Origin: Zanthoxylum bungeanum
Taxonomy: Eukaryota; Streptophyta; Magnoliopsida; Sapindales; Rutaceae
NCBI GenBank assembly: GCA_019454045.1
Contig: SKCR01007815.1
Location: 124,001 to 188,000 of the forward strand
Reading direction: 5' to 3'
DNA length: 64,000 nt
Shown in pieces: positions 23,561 through 33,550 of this stretch (positions are counted from its first letter, which is position 1; each line of letters opens with the position of its first letter). Below the pieces are notes generated by a model. The model did not search any database. It was not told where the DNA came from and worked only from the letters and a program-made list of their open reading frames with translations. Position numbers and translations under genes: made by a program.

Positions 23561-23620
23561 GGCATAGCGACGCCAAAGGCCTTGGCGTCGCGACGCTGGA
23601 AGCCTACCAGGGCCTATAAA
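23561..23620 (+). promoter_or_regulatory. Palindrome and TATA box of D LTR 1
   Basis: An imperfect inverted repeat of about 19-bp arms (TAGCGACGCCAAAGG / CCTTGGCGTCGCGACGC) at 23561-23600 is followed by CTATAAATTCAGC at 23614-23626. The GCGTCGCGACGC core is itself a 12-bp perfect palindrome. The same layout occurs in LTR2 (TATA near 29715), LTR3 (near 34355), the 62654 LTR (near 63421) and, on the minus strand, F. Confidence 0.75.
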
Positions 23621-25022
23621 TTCAGCTCGAAATTTCAGTTTTAGTGCACCACTCTCTCTCATCTCTTTGATGTAAAGAAAGAGTTTCTCTCTCTAGTTTC
23701 TTTTAGTTTTTAGTTTTTTTTTTTAGTTTTTAGTTTTGTAAATAATTTTAATTACGTTTTGTTAATATAGTAATTTACTTTTTCTTTTTTTACTTTTTAC
23801 AGTTTTTACTATTTATCATGAAGAGGTAACTTCCCTAGCTAGGGTGAAAGGTAATTCTTTTACTGTTACTATTTAGATTAATCTCCCTTAAAAATAATAT
23901 ATTCACTATTTAAAATATTGACTTAAAAAGGATACCACCAGATTGGTCGGTTGGTAATTCATTTTAATCTGGTTTAAACCTGACTAATCAAGGATACCGC
24001 CAGATTGGTCAGTTGGTAATTTAATTTTGGTTCCGCCTTTATATCTGGTTGGACTTAATTTGACTTAATCAGGTTACCGCCTTTATGGCTGGTTGGAAAA
24101 AGAATCACAAGTTTTTATATTATTTTATGGGAGATATCTAAAATAGTAAATAGTAAAAGTAATTCCTTTACCTTAGGATTTTATTTTATTTTACTTTTCA
24201 ACTTTTACTTTATATCTTTTACTTTTCAGTATTCTTACTTTATGTCTTTTACTTTTAAGTTTTTTACTAGCCCTAGTTATGTGTTAGTTATCTGGGGTTG
24301 TGATGACTTTTAATATCACCGATTTATAAGAGGTTATTTTATAGTTTGGGTAATTTAAAGGTTTACTTATTAAGTCTTAAGCTTAATGCTTCTTGTTGTC
24401 TGATCACCAATAAGATTGATGTGGTAAATCTAAAATGAACTAGACATAGGAATTTTAGGTTTCAGCCTTAGACTTAATAGCCCACGATCTTCCTTGAGGA
24501 TAGATAACCCTTTAATAGATTTCCTTACAAGATAGACATATACCGTCGGGCGGGGGTAGCCATAATTAGAACTTAAACTTAATGAATCCAGATAATTTGG
24601 TTGACATAGACATATGGTTCAATTGGGTTAAACTGGATATTTGCGTCTGACCATCGACAGAGGCTTTTGCATAATTTAGTGTTCCAGGTTAGTAAACTGA
24701 TTTATTACACAAACATAAAATAATCACTTCATCTTTTAAAAGATATTAGAATGATTCACAACCCTAGATCTTTGTGTCTTTTGTTATTTTCCTTAGTATT
24801 TTCTTTTGTCTTTTTATTTATTTATTTATTTAGCAAATCTACAATCAACCAAATCAATCAAGCAATCATTATCTTCTCCCTCAATTAGATATCTGTAAAT
24901 AAATAGATTCAATAATTAATAACAACAGTAGGAATTAAGTCCTCGTGGGATCGATATTTTTATACTACTTGAACGATATGTGCGCTTGCGTTATATGTGT
25001 GTGTTTAAACCGGTCAAGTTTT

Positions 25023-25040
25023 TGGCGCCGTTGCCGGGGA
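25023..25040 (+). other. PBS, tRNA-Asp type, element D
   Basis: TGGCGCCGTTGCCGGGGA lies six bases after the LTR end. It is complementary to the 3' end of plant tRNA-Asp(GTC), the primer class known for Athila-like gypsy elements. This supports a Ty3/gypsy origin for D although no pol is left. The second internal unit has lost this site. Confidence 0.85.
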
Positions 25041-25146
25041 CTTATTTTTCTTGAGTTATTAATTTTGAAGCTATCTCATTTACTTGTATCTAATTTTCTT
25101 TATCTGTAATTTTTATTTCCTTCTTTTATTTTTCAGGTGATTGAAA

Positions 25147-26340
25147 ATGGAACATTATTGGGAGATTGAGAGATTACGTACCTTACAAGAAGATACATCC
25201 CAAATCTAAGAGCAACAGTCCGGTTTTCTGAGGCCTGTTGTCCAGCCCAACAATTATCACTGGATGCCAGAACCAAGCAATACCACATTTGCTCAACAGA
25301 ACGCAATAAGGAGATATGACATATGTAATGGTAACCACCCTAGAGATTATTGCGATTACAACTACCATACAGGGTGGCAGAGCTATCAAGATCCTTCATG
25401 GTATGACGAGCCATCACATTTCACAGAACCACATTTTCCATCTTATCCACCATCTACCTATGATCTTCATCAACAACCAGAACCATCAGAGGAAGATCAG
25501 TTGCCAAACATGCTCGAAGATATGTTCAAGAAACGAAAAGAAAAGTTGGATACAATTCTTGAAACAAGTCAGAATCAATTTGAAAGTATTCAGAGACAAT
25601 CAGAATTCATTCAGAGGATGACAGATCAAATGAGACAATTCACAGAAAACCAGAACTACATACCTCAAGAACCAGTTTCAGATGACACTGATGAAGCCTT
25701 CGAGTACCAATCATTTCACAATGACACTTCAACAGAGGAGAAGGCTGAGCAGTATCAACAACCAGAGGTATCAGTTCAGGAGCCCGAACCGGCAAAGTCT
25801 CAATTTGACTTTTATTATTCAAATTTTGACGAGGATGAAGCTGATCTATTTGTACCAACTGCACCAACAACGGAGGATCAAACTTTCAATCCTTAAAATG
25901 AAGATCTTGGAGCATGCTTTACCATGATGTTTGAAGAAGATCTACCTGAACCATCCATTCCAGTCGTATCAGAGGATGAAAACCTAATGTCAGAAACATC
26001 TTTGCATCCTCAGGTTGGCAATTTTGAAGCATGTATTTCACAGATGACAGATGAAGAGCTGAATACAAAAATTTTACAATACATCTGTGAAGAAAATGGG
26101 GAGCAAGAAACAGGGCAAATGGAAGAGCAAATGTCTGACCTTAATAAAGATCCAGAGCATTCAGGAGAAACATCGTTGTTTTGGGGAGTACAAATCAAAG
26201 ATATCGCCCAGAAGCTTGACAGAATGGAACTCCCATTCCAAGTCAAGCACCATACGAGACCTCCTGATTTTCTTTCTTTCTTTCTTTGTAGGAACCACTG
26301 GAGTAACAATGAGCAAAAAGGTGGCACGAGCACTGAATAG
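25147..26340 (+). pseudogene. Element D gag-like ORF1, two in-frame stops
   Basis: ATG at 25147 opens a frame that continues to 26340 with stops only at 25207-25209 and 25894-25896, about 398 codons. A short Cys/His motif (YDICNGNHPRDYC, about 25312-25350) resembles the knuckle-like motif seen in gypsy gag. A Gln/Glu-rich coiled-coil-like stretch follows (EKLDTILETSQNQFESIQRQ), then an acidic region. Position right after the PBS suggests gag. No retropepsin, RT or integrase motif follows. Identity as gag is inferred from place and composition; no strong match by eye. It is absent from the second unit. Confidence 0.6.
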
Positions 26341-26975
26341 GACAAAATTCTTTTTGCCACTTTACCGTTGGAAGAGACCCTTCAAAAGAAATGCTCACGG
26401 GATTGTCTTTAATCGGACATCCAAAACGACATTGAAACCTCCTTAACAGATGAATTTCAATCACGTCTGGCTGAAGACGAAAAATTTAGCGCTAGCAGGG
26501 AGGCAACCCATGCAATTTGTTGTAATTTTTATTTTCATATTTTGTGTATACATGTTGTAGAGTTTTTAATTTTGTGTGTTATTTTTGTAGGGAAAAGCAC
26601 AAACGAAGCATTTTAAGACAGAAGGAATTGTGTTTGGCAATCAAAGAAGAGAAATAATTCATTAGCGATGGCTGAGTAAGGAATAAAATCTTGAGACGCA
26701 TCCTAATGAATTTATACTAAGCGAGTGGCGTATTGCGTACACAATTCCGTTGCCTTAATTATTGCTTTGATTCACTTTTCTGTTGTAATTATCTTTATTT
26801 TCGTAGACAGGATCCAAACTTTTTGACATTTAGAGATTTCTTTTGTTGTTTAGCTAACAATCGTCGTTTGGAAGATATTAGTGCTATTATTACTCACCCT
26901 TTTTCAGGTACTATAAATTCAGCCCTTCATTACACTTTTGAAGGAATCCAGAGTTGAAAAAGAAATACATAAAAA
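26281..26975 (+). other. D linker between ORF1 and LOG frame
   Basis: A pyrimidine run ending TTTCTTTGTAG (to about 26291) looks like a splice acceptor. A short frame follows, MSKKVARALNRTKFFLPLYR, ending at 26446. TTTAGCGCTAGCAGGGAGGC at about 26487-26506 is a motif I associate with the post-pol region of plant gypsy elements (also on the minus strand near 47440 in K1). CTATAAATTC at 26911-26920 lies 56 bases upstream of the LOG ATG. The stretch is conserved in the second unit (30904-31611). Confidence 0.55.
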
Positions 26976-27629
26976 ATGGAAGCCACTTCAAGAAGACGAG
27001 TTGAAAACATCTGTGTGTTTTGCGGTACTAGTGTTGGTACTAAGCCACAATACGTAGAGGCAACACATGAATTGGGTCGAGTCTTAGCTGCAAGGAATAT
27101 GCACTTAATATATGGCGGAGGCAATCTCGGACTTATGGGGATCGTTTCAAAGGCTGTACAGGAAGGAGGCAATCATGTTTTGGGAATCATCCCAAAACCC
27201 TTGGCAGAGGCAAATCTTATTGGATCATCAAACGGAGAGGAACTGATCGTGCCAGGTATGTCTGAACGACTGGTAGAAATGATTAACCGTGCTGATGCTT
27301 TTATCGCTTTGCCAGGTGGCTTGGGTACATTAGAGGAAATTTTTATAGTTCTATCTTGGGCGAACCTGAACATACACCAGAAACCGCTTGGACGGTTTAA
27401 TGTTGATGGATTTTATGATTTTCTTTGTGTGTTTCTTGATGATGCCCGAAGAAATGGGTTCGTGTCAAAACCTTTAAAAGAACTCATCTTTACTGCCAGA
27501 ACTGCTCCAGATCTAATTGACCAACTCTTAGCCTATGAACCACAATTTGACCCTATCCTTTCAAAGATAAATTGGTCCGAGGACGATCGTGGTAAGAGGC
27601 GTCGGATTAATCTGGATATTAACCTTTAA
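26976..27629 (+). CDS. LOG-like cytokinin riboside 5'-monophosphate phosphoribohydrolase, captured by D
   Basis: This is an intact 217-codon frame, typical LOG length. LOG enzymes release active cytokinin bases from their nucleotides in the cytosol. The Rossmann-like N-terminus reads ICVFCGTSVG (12-21), YGGGNLGLMG follows at 46-55, then the signature PGGLGTLEE at 113-121. R98 and E121 fall where the family's conserved active-site Arg and Glu lie. The usual MHxRKxxM motif reads MSERLVEM here, with His and Lys replaced, so activity is uncertain. There are no introns, though plant LOG genes normally have several. The gene lies between D LTRs on the sense strand. The start is chosen at ATG 26976 after AAAAA; the upstream frame ends at 26957. 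A related lysine-decarboxylase-like fold member is the alternative name. Confidence 0.9.
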   Translation: MEATSRRRVENICVFCGTSVGTKPQYVEATHELGRVLAARNMHLIYGGGNLGLMGIVSKAVQEGGNHVLGIIPKPLAEANLIGSSNGEELIVPGMSERLVEMINRADAFIALPGGLGTLEEIFIVLSWANLNIHQKPLGRFNVDGFYDFLCVFLDDARRNGFVSKPLKELIFTARTAPDLIDQLLAYEPQFDPILSKINWSEDDRGKRRRINLDINL

Positions 27630-28933
27630 CTTTTCTTGTAAGATTTTTAGCTAACCAGGTATTATCTTCTAAACTATTCTTCTACTGTATAAGACATTGG
27701 GGACAATGTCTCATTTAGGTTTGGGGGAGGGAATTAGTTAATCAGTACCTTGTTTTTAGTTGTGTGTTATTTTTATTTTTAGTCCAATTTTTTTCGAAAA
27801 ATACAAAAAAATTGAAAATTTTTCAAAAATTACAAAAATATTTTGTGTTTTTATTTTGACTAAAAAGGTGAAATTGGTAAGAGATAGCTGAGTAATGAGT
27901 TTCCAATCCTGAGACGTATCTAAACCTATTTCGAAACAAGTTAATTTTTGTTTATTTCATTTTGAATTATTTAATTTGTGAATTCTCCTTAAAACGGACT
28001 AAAATGGATCTTCATATGCTCAGTTGACAGATATTATCAACATATAGTAACATACGGACATGAGCTAAAATTGAAAAGTTTGTAATATTCAGTGCTCTAG
28101 TTTAATTGGAGGAAACATCTCAAAAAACAATGGAGTAAAAAAAAAACATTTGAGATCCGAGTTATTAACTCTGTAAGGGTGTTTTAACACCTAGTGCCAT
28201 AAACCAACTGGTTTGGGAGTCATTGGCCCAAAGCTCGTTACATGGATCGAAGATGCTGCAAAAATATACATATCTGAAGTCTGAGTAATTAAGTTCGTAG
28301 GGGTGTCTTAACACCTGGTGCCCTAAAGCCAACTGGTTTGGGAGTCACCGACCCAACACTCGCTACATAGACGGAAGATATTGTATATAAATAAAAAATA
28401 GAGAAAAATCAAAGAAAAAAATCAGAAAAATGAGAAAAATTATTCCATTGCTACAAAAGGTGTGAAATCTGATAGAACTTTAGAACAAAAATATTACTCT
28501 CTTATCGACTGCACTTATGACTGTTGTGGGAAAAAATAACTTGTTTAATATTTTGTTGGCTATGTATATGAAGAATGGTAAAAATAATCGGAGAATTTAC
28601 TTATTCAGTAATTTAGAATAAAACAAAACAACTAGTAACTTGGAGTAGAAGTTTCACTTGATTAGTCACTAACATCTTTATTCTATTTTCTCTTGTCTTT
28701 TTGCTTTTGTGTGCATTAGTTTTACTACCTTTTTACTTTTGTAAAATGTTTGTGGGTATCATTGCTGTAAACCCTCACGAGACTACAACTCGTCCACTAG
28801 GGACACCTAGGGGTTTAAAGGCTTGTTGCATACGCTAAATGCAACCGTGATCCCTACGAAAGTGGCTTAGTTAATTTATTTATGTTATTTTATGTTTTGC
28901 TCGAGGACTAGCAAAATGTTAGGTTTCGGGGTG
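27630..28933 (+). other. D 3' non-coding region with PPT
   Basis: After the LOG stop comes GACATTGGGGACAATGTCTC at 27692-27711, then TTTGGGGGAGGG, a post-ORF motif also seen on the minus strand near 55090 in K2. Two copies of a ~124-bp unit follow, at about 28152-28275 and 28276-28386. Each has a hairpin-like GGTGTTTTAACACC or GGTGTCTTAACACC and CAACTGGTTTGGGAGTCA. The stretch ending in TTAGGTTTCGGGGTG is the PPT before LTR2 at 28934. No coding frame. Confidence 0.7.
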
Positions 28934-30903
28934 TGATGAGTGGTAAATCTATCACTATTTCCCACTCATTTAACCTAATATTTTGTATAGTTTCTTGAGT
29001 TTTGTGAATATTTTGATGTGTTTTGTGTTATTTTGTAGATAAATAAAGTTGGGAAAACATTGGAAGCAATTTGGGGCAAAAATAGAGAAAAATTGACAAA
29101 ATGGCAAATCAGTAAATTTCCCACGTCATGACGCCTAACGTACGACGAATAGTGCTAACGTGCGCCGGGTCCACAAATCAAAATTTGAGAAAAGTTTGAC
29201 TTTGCTAACGTGTGACGTGCCACGTGTCACCATCACAGCCGATCTGCTAACATCCACCGTGCCACGTGTCAGCATCCTACGGTGCCGACAGTCATCATCG
29301 CCACGTGTGCCACGTGTCACTCCACGTCATTTCCGCGTCATCAGCCACATCACCAGGTTGACCAAGTCAAACTGCCACCTCACCGCCACATCATCATCAG
29401 TGAATCAGGAAGTGCCACGTGTCGCAATCCTATGGTGCCGATAGTCTCTTTCCCACGTGTCGCCACATCACCGCCACGTCAGTATCAATCATTGAGTATC
29501 TAATCCTTATCTGACACGTGGCGGATAAGAATCTCATCGACCAATCAGAAGCCGCCACGTGTCATAATAATTGAAGCCAACCACTCTGCCACGTGTCACC
29601 TTATCAGCTTATCCAGAATCTGCAAACCGACGAATCAGAGCGTGCCACGTCGACAGAATCTAGCGTAGCGACGCCAAAGGCCTTGGCGTCGCGACGCTGG
29701 AAGCCTACCAGGGCCTATAAATTCAGCTCGAAATTTCAGTTTTAGTGGCACCACTCTCTCTCATCTTTTTGATGTAAAGAGAGAGTTTCCCTCTCTAGTT
29801 TCTTTTAATTTTTAGTTTTTTTTTTTAGTTTTTAGTTTTGTAAATAATTTTAATTACGTTTTGTTAATATAGTAATTTACTTTTTCTTTTTTTACTTTTT
29901 ACAGTTTTTACTATTTATCATGAAGAGGTAACTTCCTCAGCTAGGGTGAAAGGTAATTCTTTTACTGTTACCATTTAGATTAATCTCCCTTAAAAATAAT
30001 ATATTCACTATTTAAAATATTTACTTAAAAAGGATACCGCCAGATTGGTCGGTTGGTAATTCATTTTAATCTGGTTTAAACCTAACTAATCAAGGATACC
30101 GCCAGATTGGTTGGTTGGTAATTTAATTTTGGTTCCGCCTTTATGGCTGGTTGGACTTAATTTGACTTAATCAGGTTACCGCCTTTATGGCTGGTTGGAA
30201 AAAGAATCACAAGTTTATATATTATTTTATGGGAGATATCTAAAATAGTAAATAGTAAAAGTAATTCATTTACCTTAGAATTTTATTTTATTTAAATTTA
30301 TTTTACTTTTCAACTTTTATTTTATATCTTTTATTTTTCAGTATTTTTACTTTATGTCTTTTACTTTTAAGTTTTTACTAGCCCTAGTTATGTGTTAATT
30401 ATCTAGGGTTGTGATGACTTTTAATATCACCAGTTTATAAGAGGTTATTTTATAGTTTGGGTAATTTAAAGGTTTACTTATTAAGTCTTAAGCTTAATGC
30501 TTCTTGTTGTCTGATCACCAATAAGATTGATGTGGTAAATCTAAAATGAACTAGACATAGGAATTTTAGGTTTCAGCCTTAGACTTAATAGCCTACGATC
30601 TTCCTTGAGGATAGATAACCCTTTAATAGATTTCCTTACAGGATAGACATATACCTGTCGGGTGGGGGTAGCCATAATTAGAACTTAAACTTAATGAATC
30701 CAGATAATTTGGTTGACATGGACATATGGTTCAATTGGGTTAAACTGGATATTTGCGTCTGACCATCGACAGAGGCTTTTGCATAATTTAGTGTTCCAGG
30801 TTAGTAAACTGATTTATTACACAAACATAAAATAATCACTTCATCTTTTAAAAGATATTAGAATGATTCACAACCCTAGATCTTTGTGTCTTTTGTTATT
30901 TTC
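28934..30903 (+). mobile_element. Element D LTR 2, 3' end deleted
   Basis: It begins TGATGAGTGG and is collinear with LTR1 up to TTTTGTTATTTTCCT. It then jumps straight to sequence matching 26266 onwards (GATTTT...TTTGTAGGAACC). The lost part equals the last ~220 bp of LTR, the PBS and nearly all ORF1, about 1.47 kb. Both breakpoints read TCCT, so microhomology-mediated deletion is likely. Confidence 0.88.
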
Positions 30904-33550
30904 CTGATTTTTTTTCTTTCTTTGTAGGAACCACTGGAGTAACAATGAGCAAAAAGGTGGCACGAGCACTGAATAGGACAAAATTCTTTTTGCCACTTTA
31001 CCGTTGGAAGAGACCCTTCAAAAGAAATGCTCACGGGATTGTCTTTAATCGGACATCCAAAACGACATTGAAACCTCATTAACAGATGAATTTCAGTCAC
31101 GTCTGGCTGAAGACGAAAATTTAGCGCTAGCAGGGAGGCAACCCAATGTAATTTGTTGTAATTTTTGTTTTCATATTTTGTGTATACATGTTGTAGAGTT
31201 TTTAATTTTGTGTGTTATTTTTGTAGGGAAAAGTACAAACGAAGCATTTTAAGACAGAAGGATTTGTGTTTGGCAATCAAGAAAGAGAAACAATTCATTA
31301 GCGATGGCTGAGTAAGGAATAAAATCTTGAGACGCATCCTAATGAATTTATACTAAGCGAGTGGCGTATTGCGTACACAATTCCGTTGCCTTAATTATTG
31401 CTTTGATTCGCTTTTCTGTTGTAATTATCTTTATTTTCGTAGACAGGATCCAAACTTTTTGACATTTAGAGATTTCTTTTGTTGTTTAGCTAACAATCGT
31501 CGTTTGGAAGATATTAGTGTTATTATTACTCACCCTTTTTCAGGTACTATAAATTCAGCCCGTCATTACACTTTTGAAGGCATCCAGAGTTGAAAAAGAA
31601 ATACATAAAAAATGTAAGCCACTTCAAGAAGACGAGTTGAAAACATCTGTGTGTTTTGCAGTACTAGTGTTGGTACTAAGCCACAATACGTAGAGGTAAC
31701 ACATGAATTGGGTCGAGTCTTAGCTACAAGGAATATGCACTTAATATATGGTGGAGGCAATCTCAGACTTATGGGGATCGTTTCAAAGGCTGTACAGGAA
31801 GAAGACAGTCATGTTTTGGGAATCATCCCAAAACCCTTGGCAGAGGCAAATCTTATTGGGTCATCAAACGGAGAGGAACTGATCGTGCCAGGTATGTCTG
31901 AACGACTGGTAGAAATGATTAACCGTGCTGATGCTTTTATCGCTTTGCCAGGTGGCTTCGGTATATTAGAGGAAATTTTTATAGTTCTATCTTGGGCGAA
32001 CCTGAACATACACCAGAAACCGCTTGGACTGTTTAATGTTGATGGATTTTATGATTTTCTATGTGTGTTTCTTGATGATGCCCGAAGAAATGGGTTCGTG
32101 TCAAAACCTTTAAAAGAACTCATCTTTACTGCCAGAACTGCTCCAGATCTAGTTGACCAACTCTTAGCCTATGAACCACAAGTTGACCCTATCCTTTCAA
32201 AGATAAATTGGTCCGAGGACGATCGTGGTAAGAGGCGTCGGATTAATCTGGATCTTAACCTTTAACTTTTCTTGTAAGATTTTCAGCTAACCAGATATTA
32301 TCTTCTAAACTATTCTTCTACTGTATAAGACATTGGGGACAATGTCTCATTTAGGTTTGGGGGAGGGAATTAGTTAATCAGTACCTTGTTTTTAGTTGTG
32401 TGTTATTTTTATTTTTAGTCCAAATTTTTTCGAAAAATACAAAAAAATTGAATATTTTTCAAAAATTACAAAAATATTTTGTGTTTTTATGTTTTTATTT
32501 CGACTAAAAAGGTGAAATTGGTAAGAGATAGCTGAGTAAGGAGTTTCCACTCCTGAGACGTATCTAAACCTATTTCGAAACAAGTTAATTTTTATTCTCC
32601 TTAAAACGGACTAAAATGGATCTTCATATGCTCAGTTGACAGATATTATCAACATATATAGTAACATACGGACATGAGCTAAAATTGAAAAGTTTGTAAT
32701 ATTCAGTGCTCTAATTTAATTGGAGGAAACATCTCAAAAAGCAATGGAGTAAAAAAAAAAAAAACATATGAGATCCGAGTTATTAAGTTTGTAAGGGTGT
32801 TTTAACACCTACTGCCATAAACCAACTGGTTTGGGAGTCATTGGCCCAAAGCTCGTTACATGGATCGAAGATGCTCTAAAAATATACATATCTGAAGTCT
32901 GAGTAATTAAGTCCGTAGGGGTGTCTTAACACCTGGTGCCCTAAAGCCAACTGGTTTGGGAGTCACCGACCCAACAATCGCTACATAGACGGAAAGATAT
33001 TGTATATAAATAAAAAATAGAGAAAAATCAAAGAAAAAAATCAGAAAAATGAGAAAAATTATTCCATTGCTACAAAAGGTGTGAAATCTGATAGAACTTT
33101 AGGACAAAAATATTACTCTCTTATCGACTGCACTTATGACTGTTGTGGGAAAAAATAAGTTGTTTAATATTTTGTTGGCTATGTATATGAAGAATGGTAA
33201 AAATAATCAGAGAATTTACTTATTCAGTAATTTAGAATAAAACAAAACAACTAGTAACTTGGAGTAGAAGTTTCACCCATAGTCACTAACATCTTTATTC
33301 TCTTTTCGCTTGTCTTTTTGCTTTTGTGTGCATTAGTTTTACTACCTTTTTACTTTTGTAAAATGTTTGTGGGTATCATTGCTGTAAACCCTCACGAGAC
33401 TACAACTCGTCCACTAGGGACACCTAGAGGTTTAAAGGCTTGTTGCATACGATAAATGCAACCGTGATCCCTATGAAAGTGGCTTAGTTAATTTATTTAT
33501 GTTATTTTATGTTTTGCTCGAGGACTAGTAAAATGTTAGATTTGGGGGTG
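30904..33550 (+). mobile_element. Element D internal region, second copy
   Basis: It matches 26266-28933 of the first unit throughout: the MSKKVARALNRTKFF frame, the GCGCTAGCAGGGAGGC motif, the TATA-like CTATAAATTC at 31547-31556, a LOG frame, the GGGGACAATG motif near 32337 and the two hairpin repeats (about 32770-33000). PPT TTTGGGGGTG at 33541-33550 abuts LTR3. PBS and ORF1 are missing. Confidence 0.88.
31612..32265 (+). pseudogene. LOG-like gene, second copy, decayed
   Basis: It is the same 217-codon gene as 26976-27629, but ATG 31612-31614 is followed at once by TAA (GAA to TAA at codon 2). The rest stays open to 32265. I count about 13 further amino-acid replacements against about 3 silent changes relative to copy 1. 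Several hit motifs: PGGLGT is now PGGFGI, YGGGNLGLMG is now YGGGNLRLMG, and CGTS is now CSTS. This excess of replacements and the lost start mark a gene evolving without constraint. A GTG at 31651 could in theory serve as start, but the active-site loop is damaged anyway. Confidence 0.88.

Larger units (their letters stand above)
22821..25016 (+). mobile_element. Element D LTR 1
   Basis: It begins TGATGAGTGGTAAATC, ends AAACCGGTCA, and spans 2196 bp. U3 contains the G-box array (23120-23500), a palindrome (23561-23600) and the TATA box CTATAAA at 23614-23620. Downstream lie CT-rich leader sequence and two imperfect repeats of GGATACCGCCAGATTGGTCG near 23930-24030. It is directly followed by AGTTT and the PBS. 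Confidence 0.93.

Noticed and set aside
25147..26340. Reading D ORF1 as a captured host gene
   Set aside because: Its position right after the PBS, its Cys/His motif and coiled-coil-like Gln/Glu stretch fit a degenerate gag better. I left the identity open rather than claim cargo.
26733..26957. 75-codon frame directly before LOG as a second captured gene
   Set aside because: It has no ATG start, shows no recognisable motif and includes the TATA-like site. It is conserved between the two D bodies only as much as their non-coding parts are.
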